From Micromonosporaceae bacterium KJ-029 (GTDB lineage Bacteria > Actinomycetota > Actinomycetes > Mycobacteriales > Micromonosporaceae): DNA of 64,000 nucleotides. Below the pieces are notes generated by a model. It was not told the DNA's origin, did no database searches, and saw only the letters and a program-made list of their open reading frames with translations. Location of the stretch: the NCBI GenBank assembly GCA_005402585.1, contig BIFP01000035.1, positions 434,001 to 498,000 on the forward strand, given 5' to 3'. The translations under genes were made by a program, and so were the position numbers. Below are positions 24,819 through 33,646 of this stretch, piece after piece; the first letter of the stretch is position 1; every line of letters begins with the position of its first letter.

Positions 24819-25367
24819 TCAGCGCTTGAGCGTGAAGGTGAAGTCGCCGGAGAGCTTGCCGCTCAGCCGGACCGCCGAAACGAGTTTCCCCTCCGTGATC
24901 AGTCTCTCGACCTCGGCCCGCGAAAGACCGCAACCCTCGGCGATCAGTCGCACCGGCCGGACAGGAATCCGCGCCGCAATGCGGACCGAGACGTCGATCA
25001 CCTCGCGGTCCAGGTGATCCGATCCGCCGGTGTCGAGGCGCCAGGCGTTGTCCCAGTCGAGGGCGATGCGATTACGGTGCTGCACGACCGGATCCTGGAG
25101 CAGCTCAGCTGTCAGGCCAGGGTCGTTGTCATGCAGCCGGTCCAGCAGCTCAGGTCGTACGGAGCGCACGGTCATCCGCTCCAGGACCGTGAGCTTTGCG
25201 GTTTCCCCGCAAGCGGTACAGAGCGCGAGGAGCCAGACGTCGATGAGCTTGTGGTTTGCGTTGACGCGGAATTTACCGCTTGCCCGGAAGCGCTCGGACG
25301 CGCACGCGTGGCAACGGCGGCGAAGGAGCGGCAGGCAGGTGGGTACGACCACCCAGTTTTTGAGCAC
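24819..25367 (-). CDS. DUF1062 domain protein
   Basis: This soluble protein of about 182 residues belongs to the DUF1062 family. It has a probable zinc-binding N-terminal part with RRRCHACASERF, then KFRVNANHKLIDVWLLA and CTACGETAKLTVLERMTVRS. A helix-turn-helix-like stretch follows (VRLIAEGCGLSRAEVERLI), and it ends GDFTFTLKR. The four cysteines in two CxxC pairs suggest a zinc ribbon. The function of the family is not known. The GTG at 25367 is preferred to a TTG at 25403 because it begins at the family-typical NWVVVPTCLP, but neither has a good ribosome binding site. It ends at a strong terminator. Confidence 0.82.
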   Translation of the reverse strand: MLKNWVVVPTCLPLLRRRCHACASERFRASGKFRVNANHKLIDVWLLALCTACGETAKLTVLERMTVRSVRPELLDRLHDNDPGLTAELLQDPVVQHRNRIALDWDNAWRLDTGGSDHLDREVIDVSVRIAARIPVRPVRLIAEGCGLSRAEVERLITEGKLVSAVRLSGKLSGDFTFTLKR

Positions 25368-25716
25368 AGAAGTACACCGGTTTCCGTGAGAAGTCCGCAG
25401 CAAGAAGGAGCGCGGCGCACAGGCGCGACGCGCGACAAATCAGCGCTCGGGAGGACTCACAGGGTGTACAACGGCACGTCCTTGACTAGACGACTTTGGT
25501 TCAGCGCACGGTATTGGGGCACGGCGCCGCCCCGCCACTGGTTTTCGGCCGCCTCACCGCCAGGTTCCATCCGGCATTGAGCACGAAGTAACGGGTGCGC
25601 GATGGAGCATTCAATAGGAATGTGCAAGGCATCGCGAGCTTTCTTGTACTATCCGCCGAGGTGGAGATGTTGTTATTGCAGCCATCGGATCCACGAACGA
25701 AACGGGTGGTTCAACC
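25368..25716. other. Intergenic region upstream of an SDR gene, no gene recognised
   Basis: This stretch between divergent DUF1062 and SDR genes carries promoters for both but no convincing coding sequence. Base composition falls locally (for example TTGTTATTGCAG at about 25669-25680) just before the SDR start. Confidence 0.4.
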
Positions 25717-26475
25717 ATGCGCGTCGCCATCATCACCGGGGGCAGCTCGGGCATCGGACAGAGCGCGGCCGTCCAACTCGCGCAGCGCGGGACGGGCGTC
25801 ATCCTGACCTTTCAGGGCAACGAAGCCGGAGCTTTGGACACGGTCGCGACGATCGAAAAGGGAGGCGGTAGGGCTGTCGCACTCCCACTCGATGTCGGCC
25901 GCTCCGAGACGTTTCCGGCCTTCCGCGACTCGGTGGTCGCGGCACTGCGCGACACCTGGCAGCGGGACAGCTTCGACTTCCTGGTCAACAACGCCGGGGC
26001 TGGTCACATGGCCCTGTTCGAGGACACCACAGAGGCGGACTTCGACCGGCTTTCGCGGGTGCTCCTCAAAGGACCGTTCTTCCTGACCCAGACGCTGCTG
26101 CCGCTGATGGTCGACGGCGGCGCGGTCGTCAACACCACGAGTAGCTCGTCCCGGTCCTTGGGCCTGGAGCCCGGCTACTCGGTGTACGGGGCCATGAAGG
26201 GCGGCCTTGTCGTGCTGACCCGCTACATGGCCAAGGAGTTCAGCAAGCGGGGCATCCGCGTCAACTCCGTCTCGCCGGGCGTCACCCGCACCCGCATCGG
26301 CGACAACGCATTCGAACGTTTCCCCGACCTGATCCCCGGCATCGCCGCCGAGACCGCCCTCGGCCGGATCGGCGAACCGGACGACGTCGGCATGGCCATC
26401 GCGATGCTGCTCAGCGAGGAGAGCCGCTGGATCACCGCGCAGGACATCGAGGTCTCCGGGGGGTACGGCCTCTGA
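25717..26475 (+). CDS. Short-chain dehydrogenase/reductase (SDR), classical type
   Basis: This 252-residue cytoplasmic oxidoreductase has the cofactor motif TGGSSGIG at residues 8-15, NNAGAGH near 90, a catalytic serine in TTSSSSRS, the catalytic tyrosine/lysine pair in YSVYGAMKGG, and the C-terminal ITAQDIEVSGGYGL usual in this class. Cofactor preference and substrate cannot be stated. Directly after its stop lies the remnant of an amidohydrolase gene. No clear operon partner is present. Confidence 0.92.
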   Translation: MRVAIITGGSSGIGQSAAVQLAQRGTGVILTFQGNEAGALDTVATIEKGGGRAVALPLDVGRSETFPAFRDSVVAALRDTWQRDSFDFLVNNAGAGHMALFEDTTEADFDRLSRVLLKGPFFLTQTLLPLMVDGGAVVNTTSSSSRSLGLEPGYSVYGAMKGGLVVLTRYMAKEFSKRGIRVNSVSPGVTRTRIGDNAFERFPDLIPGIAAETALGRIGEPDDVGMAIAMLLSEESRWITAQDIEVSGGYGL

Positions 26476-26483
26476 CGACCGGG

Positions 26484-26771
26484 CCCGCGTCGAGGGGAAC
26501 GCCCTTCGACGCGGCTGCCGCGGTCACCCGTCGCGTCGCCGGCGGCGCGGTCGTCCACCAGGAGGAGGGCCTCACGGTGGAACAGGCCCTTGCGGCGTAC
26601 ACCAGCGAAGCCGCTGTGGTGCTGGGCGTGGCCGGCCGGGCGGGCGTGTTGCGAACCGGCGCCGCTGCGGATCTGGTCGAACTCGACCGGGACCCGGTGC
26701 GCAGCGACCCCGAGCGCATCACCGAGATCACGGTCACCGGTACCTGGTGTGCAGGTCAACGAACCGCATGA
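26484..26771 (+). pseudogene. 3' remnant of an amidohydrolase (YtcJ-like) gene
   Basis: From about 26484 one frame reads like the C-terminus of an amidohydrolase family 3 protein: PFDAAAAVTRRVAGGAVVHQ, EGLTVEQALAAYTSEAAVVL, AGVLRTGAAADLVELDRDPV and ITEITVTGTWCAGQRTA, to the stop at 26769-26771. The metal-binding barrel is absent, and the fragment begins right after the SDR stop codon. It has no plausible start of its own except a late GTG at 26577. It is another stranded 3' end in the 22-27 kb decay zone. Confidence 0.75.
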
Positions 26772-26821
26772 CCGGCCGTTACCGCAAGCACGTCGCGCAG
26801 TGATGTTGCCCCTGATCACGT

Positions 26822-27592
26822 TCAGTGACGAGGCGCGAGGAGGGCAGCGATACGGCGTTGATTGTCCGGGTCCGCGGCATCCGCGCTGGGCGATCCGGCC
26901 CGATCCTCGACGAGGTAGCTGCCGGTCGGTACGCGCGCGGTGGCGGCGTAAAGGATGCGGGCGGCACCGTTGCTCGGCGGACCGCCGATGTGGCCGGCCA
27001 TCGCCGAGCTGAGCGGCGTCTGGTTGAGGCCCGGGTCGACGGTGACGACGTCGATCCCGGCCGGCCGCAACACGTCGGCGAGATGCAGGGACCAGGCGAC
27101 GAGGGCCAGCTTGGATCGGGCGTACGCGCCGACCGGGTCGTAGCCGTGACGCAGCTCGAGATCGGCGGGGTCGAAGTGCCCGAGACCATGCGCCGCTGAA
27201 CCGACATTCACGATGCGGGCGCCGGTGCGCAACGCCGGCCGCAACAGCGTGGTGAGTAGTGACGGGGCAATCGCGTTGATCTGCAACGTCCGTTCGTGCC
27301 CGTCGGCGGTGACTGTGCGGGTCGGGGCTCCCGGCGCTGCGGCATTGTTGATGAGCACGTCGATCGTCGGTGCCAGGGCGAGAATTCTTGTCGCAGCTCG
27401 CCGCACGTTGTCCAGCTCGGCGTAGTCGGCCTGCACGTAGTGCAGATCGGGGTGTCGGATGGTCAGGCCCGCCTCGGGCTGCGGTCCGTGCAGTACGAGG
27501 CGACCGGTGATCCCACTGAGGCGTTCGGCGAGTACCTTTCCGATTCCTGTCGTCGCGCCGGTCAGGACGGCTGTTCCAATTGTTCGGCTCAT
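26822..27592 (-). CDS. SDR family oxidoreductase (retinol-dehydrogenase-like)
   Basis: This 256-residue cytoplasmic oxidoreductase has TGATTGIGKVLAERL at residues 11-25, VLINNAA near 83, and the catalytic YARSKLAL near 160, with an AHGLGHFDPADLE insertion that resembles the protochlorophyllide/retinol dehydrogenase branch of SDRs. The ATG at 27592 is used because GAAGGA lies 3 bp before it; the frame extends six codons further. It is the last gene of the minus-strand run that begins with the molybdenum enzyme, 57 bp after the XdhC gene, so it may belong to the same operon. Confidence 0.88.
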   Translation of the reverse strand: MSRTIGTAVLTGATTGIGKVLAERLSGITGRLVLHGPQPEAGLTIRHPDLHYVQADYAELDNVRRAATRILALAPTIDVLINNAAAPGAPTRTVTADGHERTLQINAIAPSLLTTLLRPALRTGARIVNVGSAAHGLGHFDPADLELRHGYDPVGAYARSKLALVAWSLHLADVLRPAGIDVVTVDPGLNQTPLSSAMAGHIGGPPSNGAARILYAATARVPTGSYLVEDRAGSPSADAADPDNQRRIAALLAPRH

Positions 27593-27649
27593 AGATCCTT
27601 CAATCCGCACGTGTTGTACATCCGTCGGCGAGGCTCGCGGAGTCTCGTG

Positions 27650-28633
27650 TCAACCATCAACCACCGCCGTCTCCACGGCTCGGATCGGCAGCTGGCCATC
27701 CCGTAGCGGACGGCCGCTGCGGCCGTTCCCGGCCGCGACGGCGCCGGCGAGGATGGACAGTGCCGTTTCGGCGAGCGATGCACCACCAAGATCGAGTCCT
27801 GCGGGCCCGACAAGACGGTCAAGGCCCGGCTGGCCCGACAGCCGTCGCATCCTCTGGGCGTGGGTGGCTCGGCTGCCCAGGGCAGCCACATGTCCCGCAT
27901 CGCCCGCCAGTGCCGCAAGAATGGCGTCGTCGTCTATCCGCGGATCGTGGCTGAGTGTGACCAGAGCGTCTTGCGGTCCGAGCGGGTGCTCGGCCAGCCA
28001 GGTGTCTGGCCAGGCCCGTTCCAACTGAGCTGTTGGCGGTATCGCACCCGCTGCGACATGGTCAGGCCGAGGGTCAAGCACGATCACCGCCCAGCCCAAC
28101 CAGTGCGCCATGGCTGCCATGACGGCGGCCAGGTCGGTGGCTCCGACGAGCAGAAGTCGCCGACGCGACGGCAACTGGTCGACAAACGCGTCGTCAGCGA
28201 CGACGTCCTCGGTCATCGGGGTCACGGACCAGCGATACGGCGGTTGCAGCCCGACGCGTACGGACACCGGCCGGTCGTCTGCCAGAGCATCTGTGATCGC
28301 GTCGTGAACCGGGGCGGGTGGCGCGGGTGTGATGAGCACGTCCAGCGTCGCGGTGCAGGCGGGTCTCTCTTCCCAGGGCAGTAGCTGCTCGCCTGGCGAC
28401 ACCGGCAGGATGTGTGGTGCCGCACCGTGCAACACCGACCGCGCCGCTTCCAGCACTATCGACTCCACGCAGCCGCCGGACACGGAGCCTCGCCAGGTGC
28501 CGTCCGCAGCGACCGCCATCGTCGAACCCAGTGGCCTCGAACCGGGACCGTCGCGGGCCACCAGGCGGGCCAGCACGACCGGCTGGCCCGTCCTGTGCTT
28601 GGCGTCCACGAACGGCCAGACTTCACGCAACAC
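27650..28633 (-). CDS. XdhC/CoxI family molybdenum cofactor maturation factor (PaoD-like)
   Basis: This 327-residue cytoplasmic protein has an N-terminal XdhC/CoxI domain (TMAVAADGTWRGSVSGGCVE near residues 38-57) and a C-terminal Rossmann domain (RRLLLVGATDLAAVMAAMAH and HDPRIDDDAILAALAGDAGH). XdhC proteins bind molybdenum cofactor, help its sulfuration and insert it into xanthine-oxidase-family enzymes. The GTG at 28633 overlaps the 3' end of the large subunit by 11 bp, so it is coupled to its likely client, as paoD follows paoABC in E. coli. Confidence 0.88.
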   Translation of the reverse strand: MLREVWPFVDAKHRTGQPVVLARLVARDGPGSRPLGSTMAVAADGTWRGSVSGGCVESIVLEAARSVLHGAAPHILPVSPGEQLLPWEERPACTATLDVLITPAPPAPVHDAITDALADDRPVSVRVGLQPPYRWSVTPMTEDVVADDAFVDQLPSRRRLLLVGATDLAAVMAAMAHWLGWAVIVLDPRPDHVAAGAIPPTAQLERAWPDTWLAEHPLGPQDALVTLSHDPRIDDDAILAALAGDAGHVAALGSRATHAQRMRRLSGQPGLDRLVGPAGLDLGGASLAETALSILAGAVAAGNGRSGRPLRDGQLPIRAVETAVVDG

Positions 28634-30749
28634 TGACGGCACCCGGGTGGTCGTGGGCCGCTGCGGGCTCGATGACCCGGCCGAGGCTGATCGGCAACGT
28701 TCGGTGGCGGGTTCCGGTGGCGTGCCACACCGCGTTGGCGATTGCCGCAGCGGTGCCGGCGTTGCCGATCTCACCGAGACCGTTGAATCCGGATGGATCC
28801 TGGGGCTCGTAGTCGACCACGAAGTCGGCCTCGACGTTGGGTACGTCGGCGTGGGCGGAGATGTGGTAGCCGGCGAAGTCCGCCGTCACGAGGCGGCCGG
28901 TGATCGGGTCGCGAACCGACTCCTCGTGCAGCGCCATCGACAGGCCGCCGATCATGCCCCCGATCAGCTGACTGCGGGCCAGCAGCGGATTGATCACACG
29001 GCCCACGGCGAACATGCCGAGCAACCGGCGTACCCGCACCTCCCCGGTTGCGGGGTCGACGGTGACCTCGGCAAACACGGCACTGTAGGTGTAACGCTCC
29101 TCGTCCGGCTGCCAATTGATCAGCGGGGTGGTGTCGACTGACGCGGTGACCGGCCTGGCGGGGTCGACCAACTTCTCGCGCAGCGCCTTCGCGGTCTCGA
29201 TGATGGCGAACGCGCAGGACGTCGTGCCACGGGATCCGCCGGCGCCGGCGGCCGGGCCGATGTCGCTGTCGCCGATGTGCAGGTGGATCCGCTCGGTGCC
29301 CACGCCGAGGGCGTCCGCGGCCACGGCGATCAGCGCGGTGCGCGCCCCGGTGCCGATGTCGGTGGCGCCCACCCGGACGGAGAACGTCCCGTCGGCCTCC
29401 GCCGTGATGGTTGCCGCAGAGGGGAAGACCCCGGCGATGAACGCGACGGCGGCCACGCCGGTGCCGACGAGGAGGTTGCCCTCCCGGCGGACCCGGGGGC
29501 GGTGGTCGCGCTGGGCCCAGCCGAACCGGCGCGCGCCCTCCTGGAAGCACTGGACGAGGCGGCGGGTGCTGAACGGGCGACCGGACACCGGGCTGACCAC
29601 GGGCTGGTTGAGCAGCCGCAGTTGCAGGGGATCGATCTGCAGCCGTTCGGCCACCTCGTCAACGGCCGACTCGAAGGCGAACGAACCGGGTGCCGCGCCG
29701 GGGCCGCGCATGGAGCACGGAGGGAGCAGGTTGAGGGGTACCGCGCTGAGTTCCGTGCGGATCGCCGGTGCCGCGTAGAGGGTCCGGGCCTGCTCGGTGC
29801 ACCACTCGATGTACTCGGCCAGCGGCGACAGCGCGAACGCCGCGTGGTGGTGGACGGCCCGGAGCCGCCCGTCGGCATCGGCGCCGATCCGGACGCGCTG
29901 TTCGGTCGGCGGCCGCGACCCGGTGGCCAGGAAGACCTGTCTACGGGTGAGCGCGACCCGTACCGGCCGCTGGAAATGCTCGGCCGCCATCGCGGCCAGG
30001 ATGATCTGTGCCCCGCAGACGGTCTTGGCGCCGAAACCGCCGCCGACGTGCTCGGCGCGGATGTGAACACGTTCCGGGTCGATAAGAAAGAGCGAGGCCA
30101 TCACCTGGGAGATGCCGAACGGCCCTTGGTTGGAGTCGAGGGCGTGGAGATGGCCGTCCTCCCACCAGGCCGTGGCGACATGCGGTTCCAAGGCGCTGTG
30201 GCTCTCTTCCGGCGTGTGGTAGACCTCGTCCACCACCACCGCGGAGGCCGCGAGCTCGGCTTCCAGGTCACCGGTGTCGGCCTCCGGGCCGAACAGGGTG
30301 GACGCCGGACGAACGGCGGGGTGGTTCATGGAGAACTCGATGTCGTGGGGCTCCGCGTCGTAGGTCACCCGCAGGGCGGCCGCTGCCGCACGTGCCTGCT
30401 CGGGTGTCTCCGCCACCACGAGCGCGATGGGGCGCCCGGCGTACTCGATGACCTCGTGCTGCAGCATCGGGAGGCTTCGGTCGGGGCCGAAGTGGTGGGC
30501 GACGTCGGGGTTGAGGCGTCGCGCGTTGCGGTGGTCCAGCACTCCCAGGACACCCGGCATGGCGAGAGCATCGGTGGCGTCGATGTCCCGGATCCGGCCG
30601 TGTGACACCGTGGCGGTGACCATCCAGCCGTGCGCAAGATTGGGCATCGGCAGGTCCGCGACGTAGTGCGCGGAGCCGGTGACTTTGAGGCGGCCTTCGA
30701 CGCGGGGTCGTGATTCGCCTACGGCCGCGGTGATCCCGTCGGGGTTCAT
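28623..30749 (-). CDS. paoC: Aldehyde oxidoreductase molybdenum-binding subunit (PaoC/YagR-like)
   Basis: This 708-residue large subunit of a xanthine-oxidase-family enzyme oxidises aldehydes at a molybdenum centre. Family motifs are present: EHVGGGFGAKT, MRGPGAAPGSFAFESAVDEV and TTSCAFAII, plus the C-terminal region around GFNGLGEIGNAGTAAAIANA with the catalytic glutamate. The ATG at 30749 overlaps the stop of the FAD subunit; the long frame continuing to 31367 is antisense. Together with its partners it matches the PaoABC periplasmic-type aldehyde oxidase of E. coli, although no Tat signal is seen on the iron-sulfur subunit here, so the enzyme is probably cytoplasmic. Confidence 0.92.
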   Translation of the reverse strand: MNPDGITAAVGESRPRVEGRLKVTGSAHYVADLPMPNLAHGWMVTATVSHGRIRDIDATDALAMPGVLGVLDHRNARRLNPDVAHHFGPDRSLPMLQHEVIEYAGRPIALVVAETPEQARAAAAALRVTYDAEPHDIEFSMNHPAVRPASTLFGPEADTGDLEAELAASAVVVDEVYHTPEESHSALEPHVATAWWEDGHLHALDSNQGPFGISQVMASLFLIDPERVHIRAEHVGGGFGAKTVCGAQIILAAMAAEHFQRPVRVALTRRQVFLATGSRPPTEQRVRIGADADGRLRAVHHHAAFALSPLAEYIEWCTEQARTLYAAPAIRTELSAVPLNLLPPCSMRGPGAAPGSFAFESAVDEVAERLQIDPLQLRLLNQPVVSPVSGRPFSTRRLVQCFQEGARRFGWAQRDHRPRVRREGNLLVGTGVAAVAFIAGVFPSAATITAEADGTFSVRVGATDIGTGARTALIAVAADALGVGTERIHLHIGDSDIGPAAGAGGSRGTTSCAFAIIETAKALREKLVDPARPVTASVDTTPLINWQPDEERYTYSAVFAEVTVDPATGEVRVRRLLGMFAVGRVINPLLARSQLIGGMIGGLSMALHEESVRDPITGRLVTADFAGYHISAHADVPNVEADFVVDYEPQDPSGFNGLGEIGNAGTAAAIANAVWHATGTRHRTLPISLGRVIEPAAAHDHPGAVSVA

Positions 30750-31750
30750 CCGTTGCGTTCCTCTCCGGAGTCTGCGGCGAGTTCGGTCAGCACCGCTTCG
30801 ATCAGGTTTCGGGCGAGGGTGACCTTGTATGCGTTGTCGCGCAGCGGCTTGGCGGCGGCGATCTCCACCTCTGCGGCCACGCTGATCCGCTCGGCCGTGG
30901 CCGGACCGCCGCACAGGGCGGACTCGGCCAGCCGTGCCCGCCATGGCCGTGACGCCACCCCGCCGAGGGCGATCCGCACGTCCCGCACCAGGCCGTGCTG
31001 GACGTCGAGCGCCGCTGCCACCGATACGGTGGCGAACGCGTACGACGCACGCTCGCGGACCTTGCGGTAGCGCGACCTTCCGGCGACCGCGGCCGCCGGT
31101 AGCACGACTGCCGTGATCAGGGCCCCGTCGGGCAGTGCGGTCTCCCGGTCCGGACGGTCGCCCACAGGGAGATAGAACTCTGCCAACGGGATCTCTCCAG
31201 GGCCGTGCAGGGTCTCGTATCGCACGACCGCGTCGAAGGCGGTCAGCGGCACGGCCATGTCCGAGGGGTGGGTCGCCACACAGTGCGACGTCCAGTCGAG
31301 GATCGCGTGGTTGTGGTGCGCCCCGTTGATCGCGGAGCATCCACTGCCGGGAACCCGCTTGTTGCATGCCTCCGACGGATCGGAGAAGTAGGCGCAGCGG
31401 GTGCGTTGCAGGAGGTTACCTCCGACGGTTGCCATGTTGCGCAGCTGGCCCGAGGCCCCGGCCAGGATCGCCTGACTCAATGCCGGGTACCGGAGTCGCA
31501 CCTGCGCGTCGGCGGCGACGGAGCTGTTGGTGACCGTAGCCCCGAGCACCAGGCCGCCGTCCGGCGCTTCGGCGATCTCGCCCAGCGCGAGGCTTCGGAT
31601 GTCCACCAGCCGGGCGGGTGACTCGACGCCGGCCTTCATGAGGTCGACGATGTTGGTGCCGCCTGCGAGGAACCGCGCCCCGTCGTGCTGGGCCACCAGG
31701 TTCAGGGCATCGCGGATCTGTGTCGTCCGCTGATAGGCGAAGGCTCTCAT
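30746..31750 (-). CDS. paoB: Aldehyde oxidoreductase FAD-binding subunit with extra 4Fe-4S loop (PaoB/YagS-like)
   Basis: This 334-residue medium subunit has the FAD-binding fold (FLAGGTNIVDLMK near residues 28-40 and ATVGGNLLQRT near 108-118). Four cysteines, Cys119, Cys129, Cys138 and Cys157 (RCAYFSD, EACNKR, GSGCSA, SHCVAT), match the extra iron-sulfur cluster loop found in PaoB but not in ordinary xanthine dehydrogenases. This is the best evidence that the cluster is Pao-type rather than a purine-degrading enzyme. Start and stop overlap the neighbouring genes by ATGA. Confidence 0.92.
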   Translation of the reverse strand: MRAFAYQRTTQIRDALNLVAQHDGARFLAGGTNIVDLMKAGVESPARLVDIRSLALGEIAEAPDGGLVLGATVTNSSVAADAQVRLRYPALSQAILAGASGQLRNMATVGGNLLQRTRCAYFSDPSEACNKRVPGSGCSAINGAHHNHAILDWTSHCVATHPSDMAVPLTAFDAVVRYETLHGPGEIPLAEFYLPVGDRPDRETALPDGALITAVVLPAAAVAGRSRYRKVRERASYAFATVSVAAALDVQHGLVRDVRIALGGVASRPWRARLAESALCGGPATAERISVAAEVEIAAAKPLRDNAYKVTLARNLIEAVLTELAADSGEERNG

Positions 31751-32286
31751 CCGGCCACCGCCTCGCGGGCGGAGGCCTCGAGGATCGCCCGCACGATCGA
31801 CGGGTACGCGCTGCAGCGGCACAGATTGCCGCTCATCCGCTCGCGTACCTCTTCTTCGGTCAGTTCCTGCGCCCGCTGCGGTGAGTCGTCGCGGGTGACC
31901 GCGCTGGGCCAGCCTGCCGCATGCTCGGCGAGCATCCCGACCGCGGAGCAAATCTGTCCCGGCGTGCAGAACCCGCACTGGAATCCGTCGAGGCGGATGA
32001 AGGCCTCCTGGATCGGGCGCAGCTCGCCGTCGTCGGCCAGTCCCTCGATGGTCGTGACCGCAGCGCCGTCGGCGGCGACGGCGAGGGTCAGGCAGGAGAC
32101 CACTCGCTGCCCGTCGACCAGAACGGTACACGCACCGCACTGGCCATGATCACAGCCCTTTTTCGCACCAGTGAGATTCAGGTCCTCTCGCAGCGCGTCG
32201 AGAAGAGTCCTACGGTTGTCCACCGCCAATCGGAAAGTCTCATCGTTGACTCGTAGCGCGATCTCACTACGCGTGTCATCACTCAT
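31747..32286 (-). CDS. paoA: Aldehyde oxidoreductase 2Fe-2S subunit (PaoA/YagT-like)
   Basis: This 179-residue small subunit carries two 2Fe-2S clusters. The plant-type cluster is in GCDHGQCGACTVLVDGQRVV with the following SC, and the second in CGFCTPGQ and NLCRCSAYP. It passes electrons from the molybdenum centre to FAD. E. coli PaoA has a Tat signal; this protein starts MSDDTRSEIALRVND, with none. It is the first gene of a four- or five-gene operon and is divergent from an AraC regulator across a 426-bp AT-richer control region. Confidence 0.93.
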   Translation of the reverse strand: MSDDTRSEIALRVNDETFRLAVDNRRTLLDALREDLNLTGAKKGCDHGQCGACTVLVDGQRVVSCLTLAVAADGAAVTTIEGLADDGELRPIQEAFIRLDGFQCGFCTPGQICSAVGMLAEHAAGWPSAVTRDDSPQRAQELTEEEVRERMSGNLCRCSAYPSIVRAILEASAREAVAG

Positions 32287-32712
32287 CGCGATCCTCCCAC
32301 CCTTGCTTTCCCACAGGACGGCACCCGAAGGCGAACCGTAATATCTGAAAGGTCCCAGTCGCGCTTTCTATTATTTCCTGTACCGGACGGCACCCCATGA
32401 TTTCATCTGACTGCGATGACGACAGGCCGGCATGCACGAGTGTGCTTAGCGAGAATTGACAGCGATATAACACTACGCCAGCACACCGAATCAATCTTGC
32501 CTAGAAGTCTTGAACTTCTGCCTGATCGTGCGCCGTTTCTTCGCCGCCTGCGCCACCCACCGCGCCCGCGGTCCAGCGCTGACGTACTGGCAACCTCGGT
32601 TCAGTCGGGTGGAGCCGTGATGCGGTGGGTGAGGTCGGGCCTGGCGCACGATGGGCTTCGCTGCTCGATCCTCACGTTGTGTCACGGGCTGGGCCGATGA
32701 TTCAATCGCGAT
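32287..32712. promoter_or_regulatory. Divergent control region between the pao operon and its AraC regulator
   Basis: These 426 bp are clearly lower in GC than the surroundings and hold no gene. A 17-nt inverted repeat AGAAGT-CTTGA-ACTTCT lies at 32503-32519. The overlapping CTTGCCTAGAAG at 32496-32507 reads CTTCTAGGCAAG in reverse and partly matches the 13-bp motif at 39222 and 41387. These are candidate AraC sites. Confidence 0.5.
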
Positions 32713-33618
32713 GTGGCCCTCGACGAGATCCGAAGCCTGATCGCGCGGCACGCACAGCCCGACATGAGAACGCCCATCGATGGTGTTCTGATGATGAAGG
32801 CGGAGCAGCCGTACCCGCCGACCCCGACGACGTACGGCAAGGTGTTCGCACTGATAGGGCAGGGCACCAAACGCTGTGCGGTCGGTGATCGTGTGTACGA
32901 CTACGGTCCCGGCCAGTATCTGGTCACCTCCGTCGAGCTTCCCGTGACGAGTTACTTCACCAGGGCGAGCCAGAACGAGCCGGGCCTCGGTGTCGGGTTG
33001 ACCCTGGATCCTGCCGTGGTCGCCGAGATGTTGCTGCTGCAGCAGGCCGACGACCGATCCGCCGGCACCGGACCGGCGCTGCCCGGCATCGCCGTCAGTA
33101 CGGCATCCGTGGAACTGCTCGACGCGGTTGCCAGGCTGCTGCGTCTGCTCGACCGGCCGGCGGATATCGACGCCCTTGCGCCCCTGATAAAGCGTGAGAT
33201 CGTGTGGCGGCTGATCAATAGCGACGAGGGCGGCGTGGTACGGCAGCTCGGCCTCTCCGACAGCAGTTTCAGCCAGATTGCCCGCGCTGTACGTTGGATC
33301 CGCGACCACTACAGCGAGCGTTTTCTCGTCGATGACCTCGCCCGGCAGTCCGGTATGAGCACGTCCGCTTTTCATCGGAACTTCCAGACGGTTACGGGCA
33401 TGAGTCCCATCCAGTTCCAGAAGCAGATCAGGCTCCGGCAGGCACGGCTGCAACTCGCCGCGGACCCCAATGACATTGCCGGGATCGGCCGGCGGGTCGG
33501 CTACGACAGCCCGTCGCAGTTCAGCCGTGAATACCGCAGAATGTTCGGCGCGTCTCCGAGACACGACAGTTCACGCCTTCCCTTCACCCACCGGGGCGTA
33601 CCGACCAACACATCCTGA
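32713..33618 (+). CDS. AraC family regulator, paralog 1 (AraC_N domain, YqhC-like)
   Basis: This 301-residue regulator has an N-terminal cupin-like AraC_N sensing domain (about 1-170) and a C-terminal double helix-turn-helix (ERFLVDDLARQSGMSTSAFH; GIGRRVGYDSPSQFSREYRR). The AraC_N group includes YqhC, which responds to reactive aldehydes. It starts with GTG at 32713 and is divergent from the Pao-type aldehyde oxidoreductase, so it probably activates that operon when aldehydes are present. A close paralog of the same length lies at 40441-41346. The effector is inferred. Confidence 0.9.
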   Translation: MALDEIRSLIARHAQPDMRTPIDGVLMMKAEQPYPPTPTTYGKVFALIGQGTKRCAVGDRVYDYGPGQYLVTSVELPVTSYFTRASQNEPGLGVGLTLDPAVVAEMLLLQQADDRSAGTGPALPGIAVSTASVELLDAVARLLRLLDRPADIDALAPLIKREIVWRLINSDEGGVVRQLGLSDSSFSQIARAVRWIRDHYSERFLVDDLARQSGMSTSAFHRNFQTVTGMSPIQFQKQIRLRQARLQLAADPNDIAGIGRRVGYDSPSQFSREYRRMFGASPRHDSSRLPFTHRGVPTNTS

Positions 33619-33646
33619 GCGGGGCGCTGATGGTTCCTGAGTGGAA

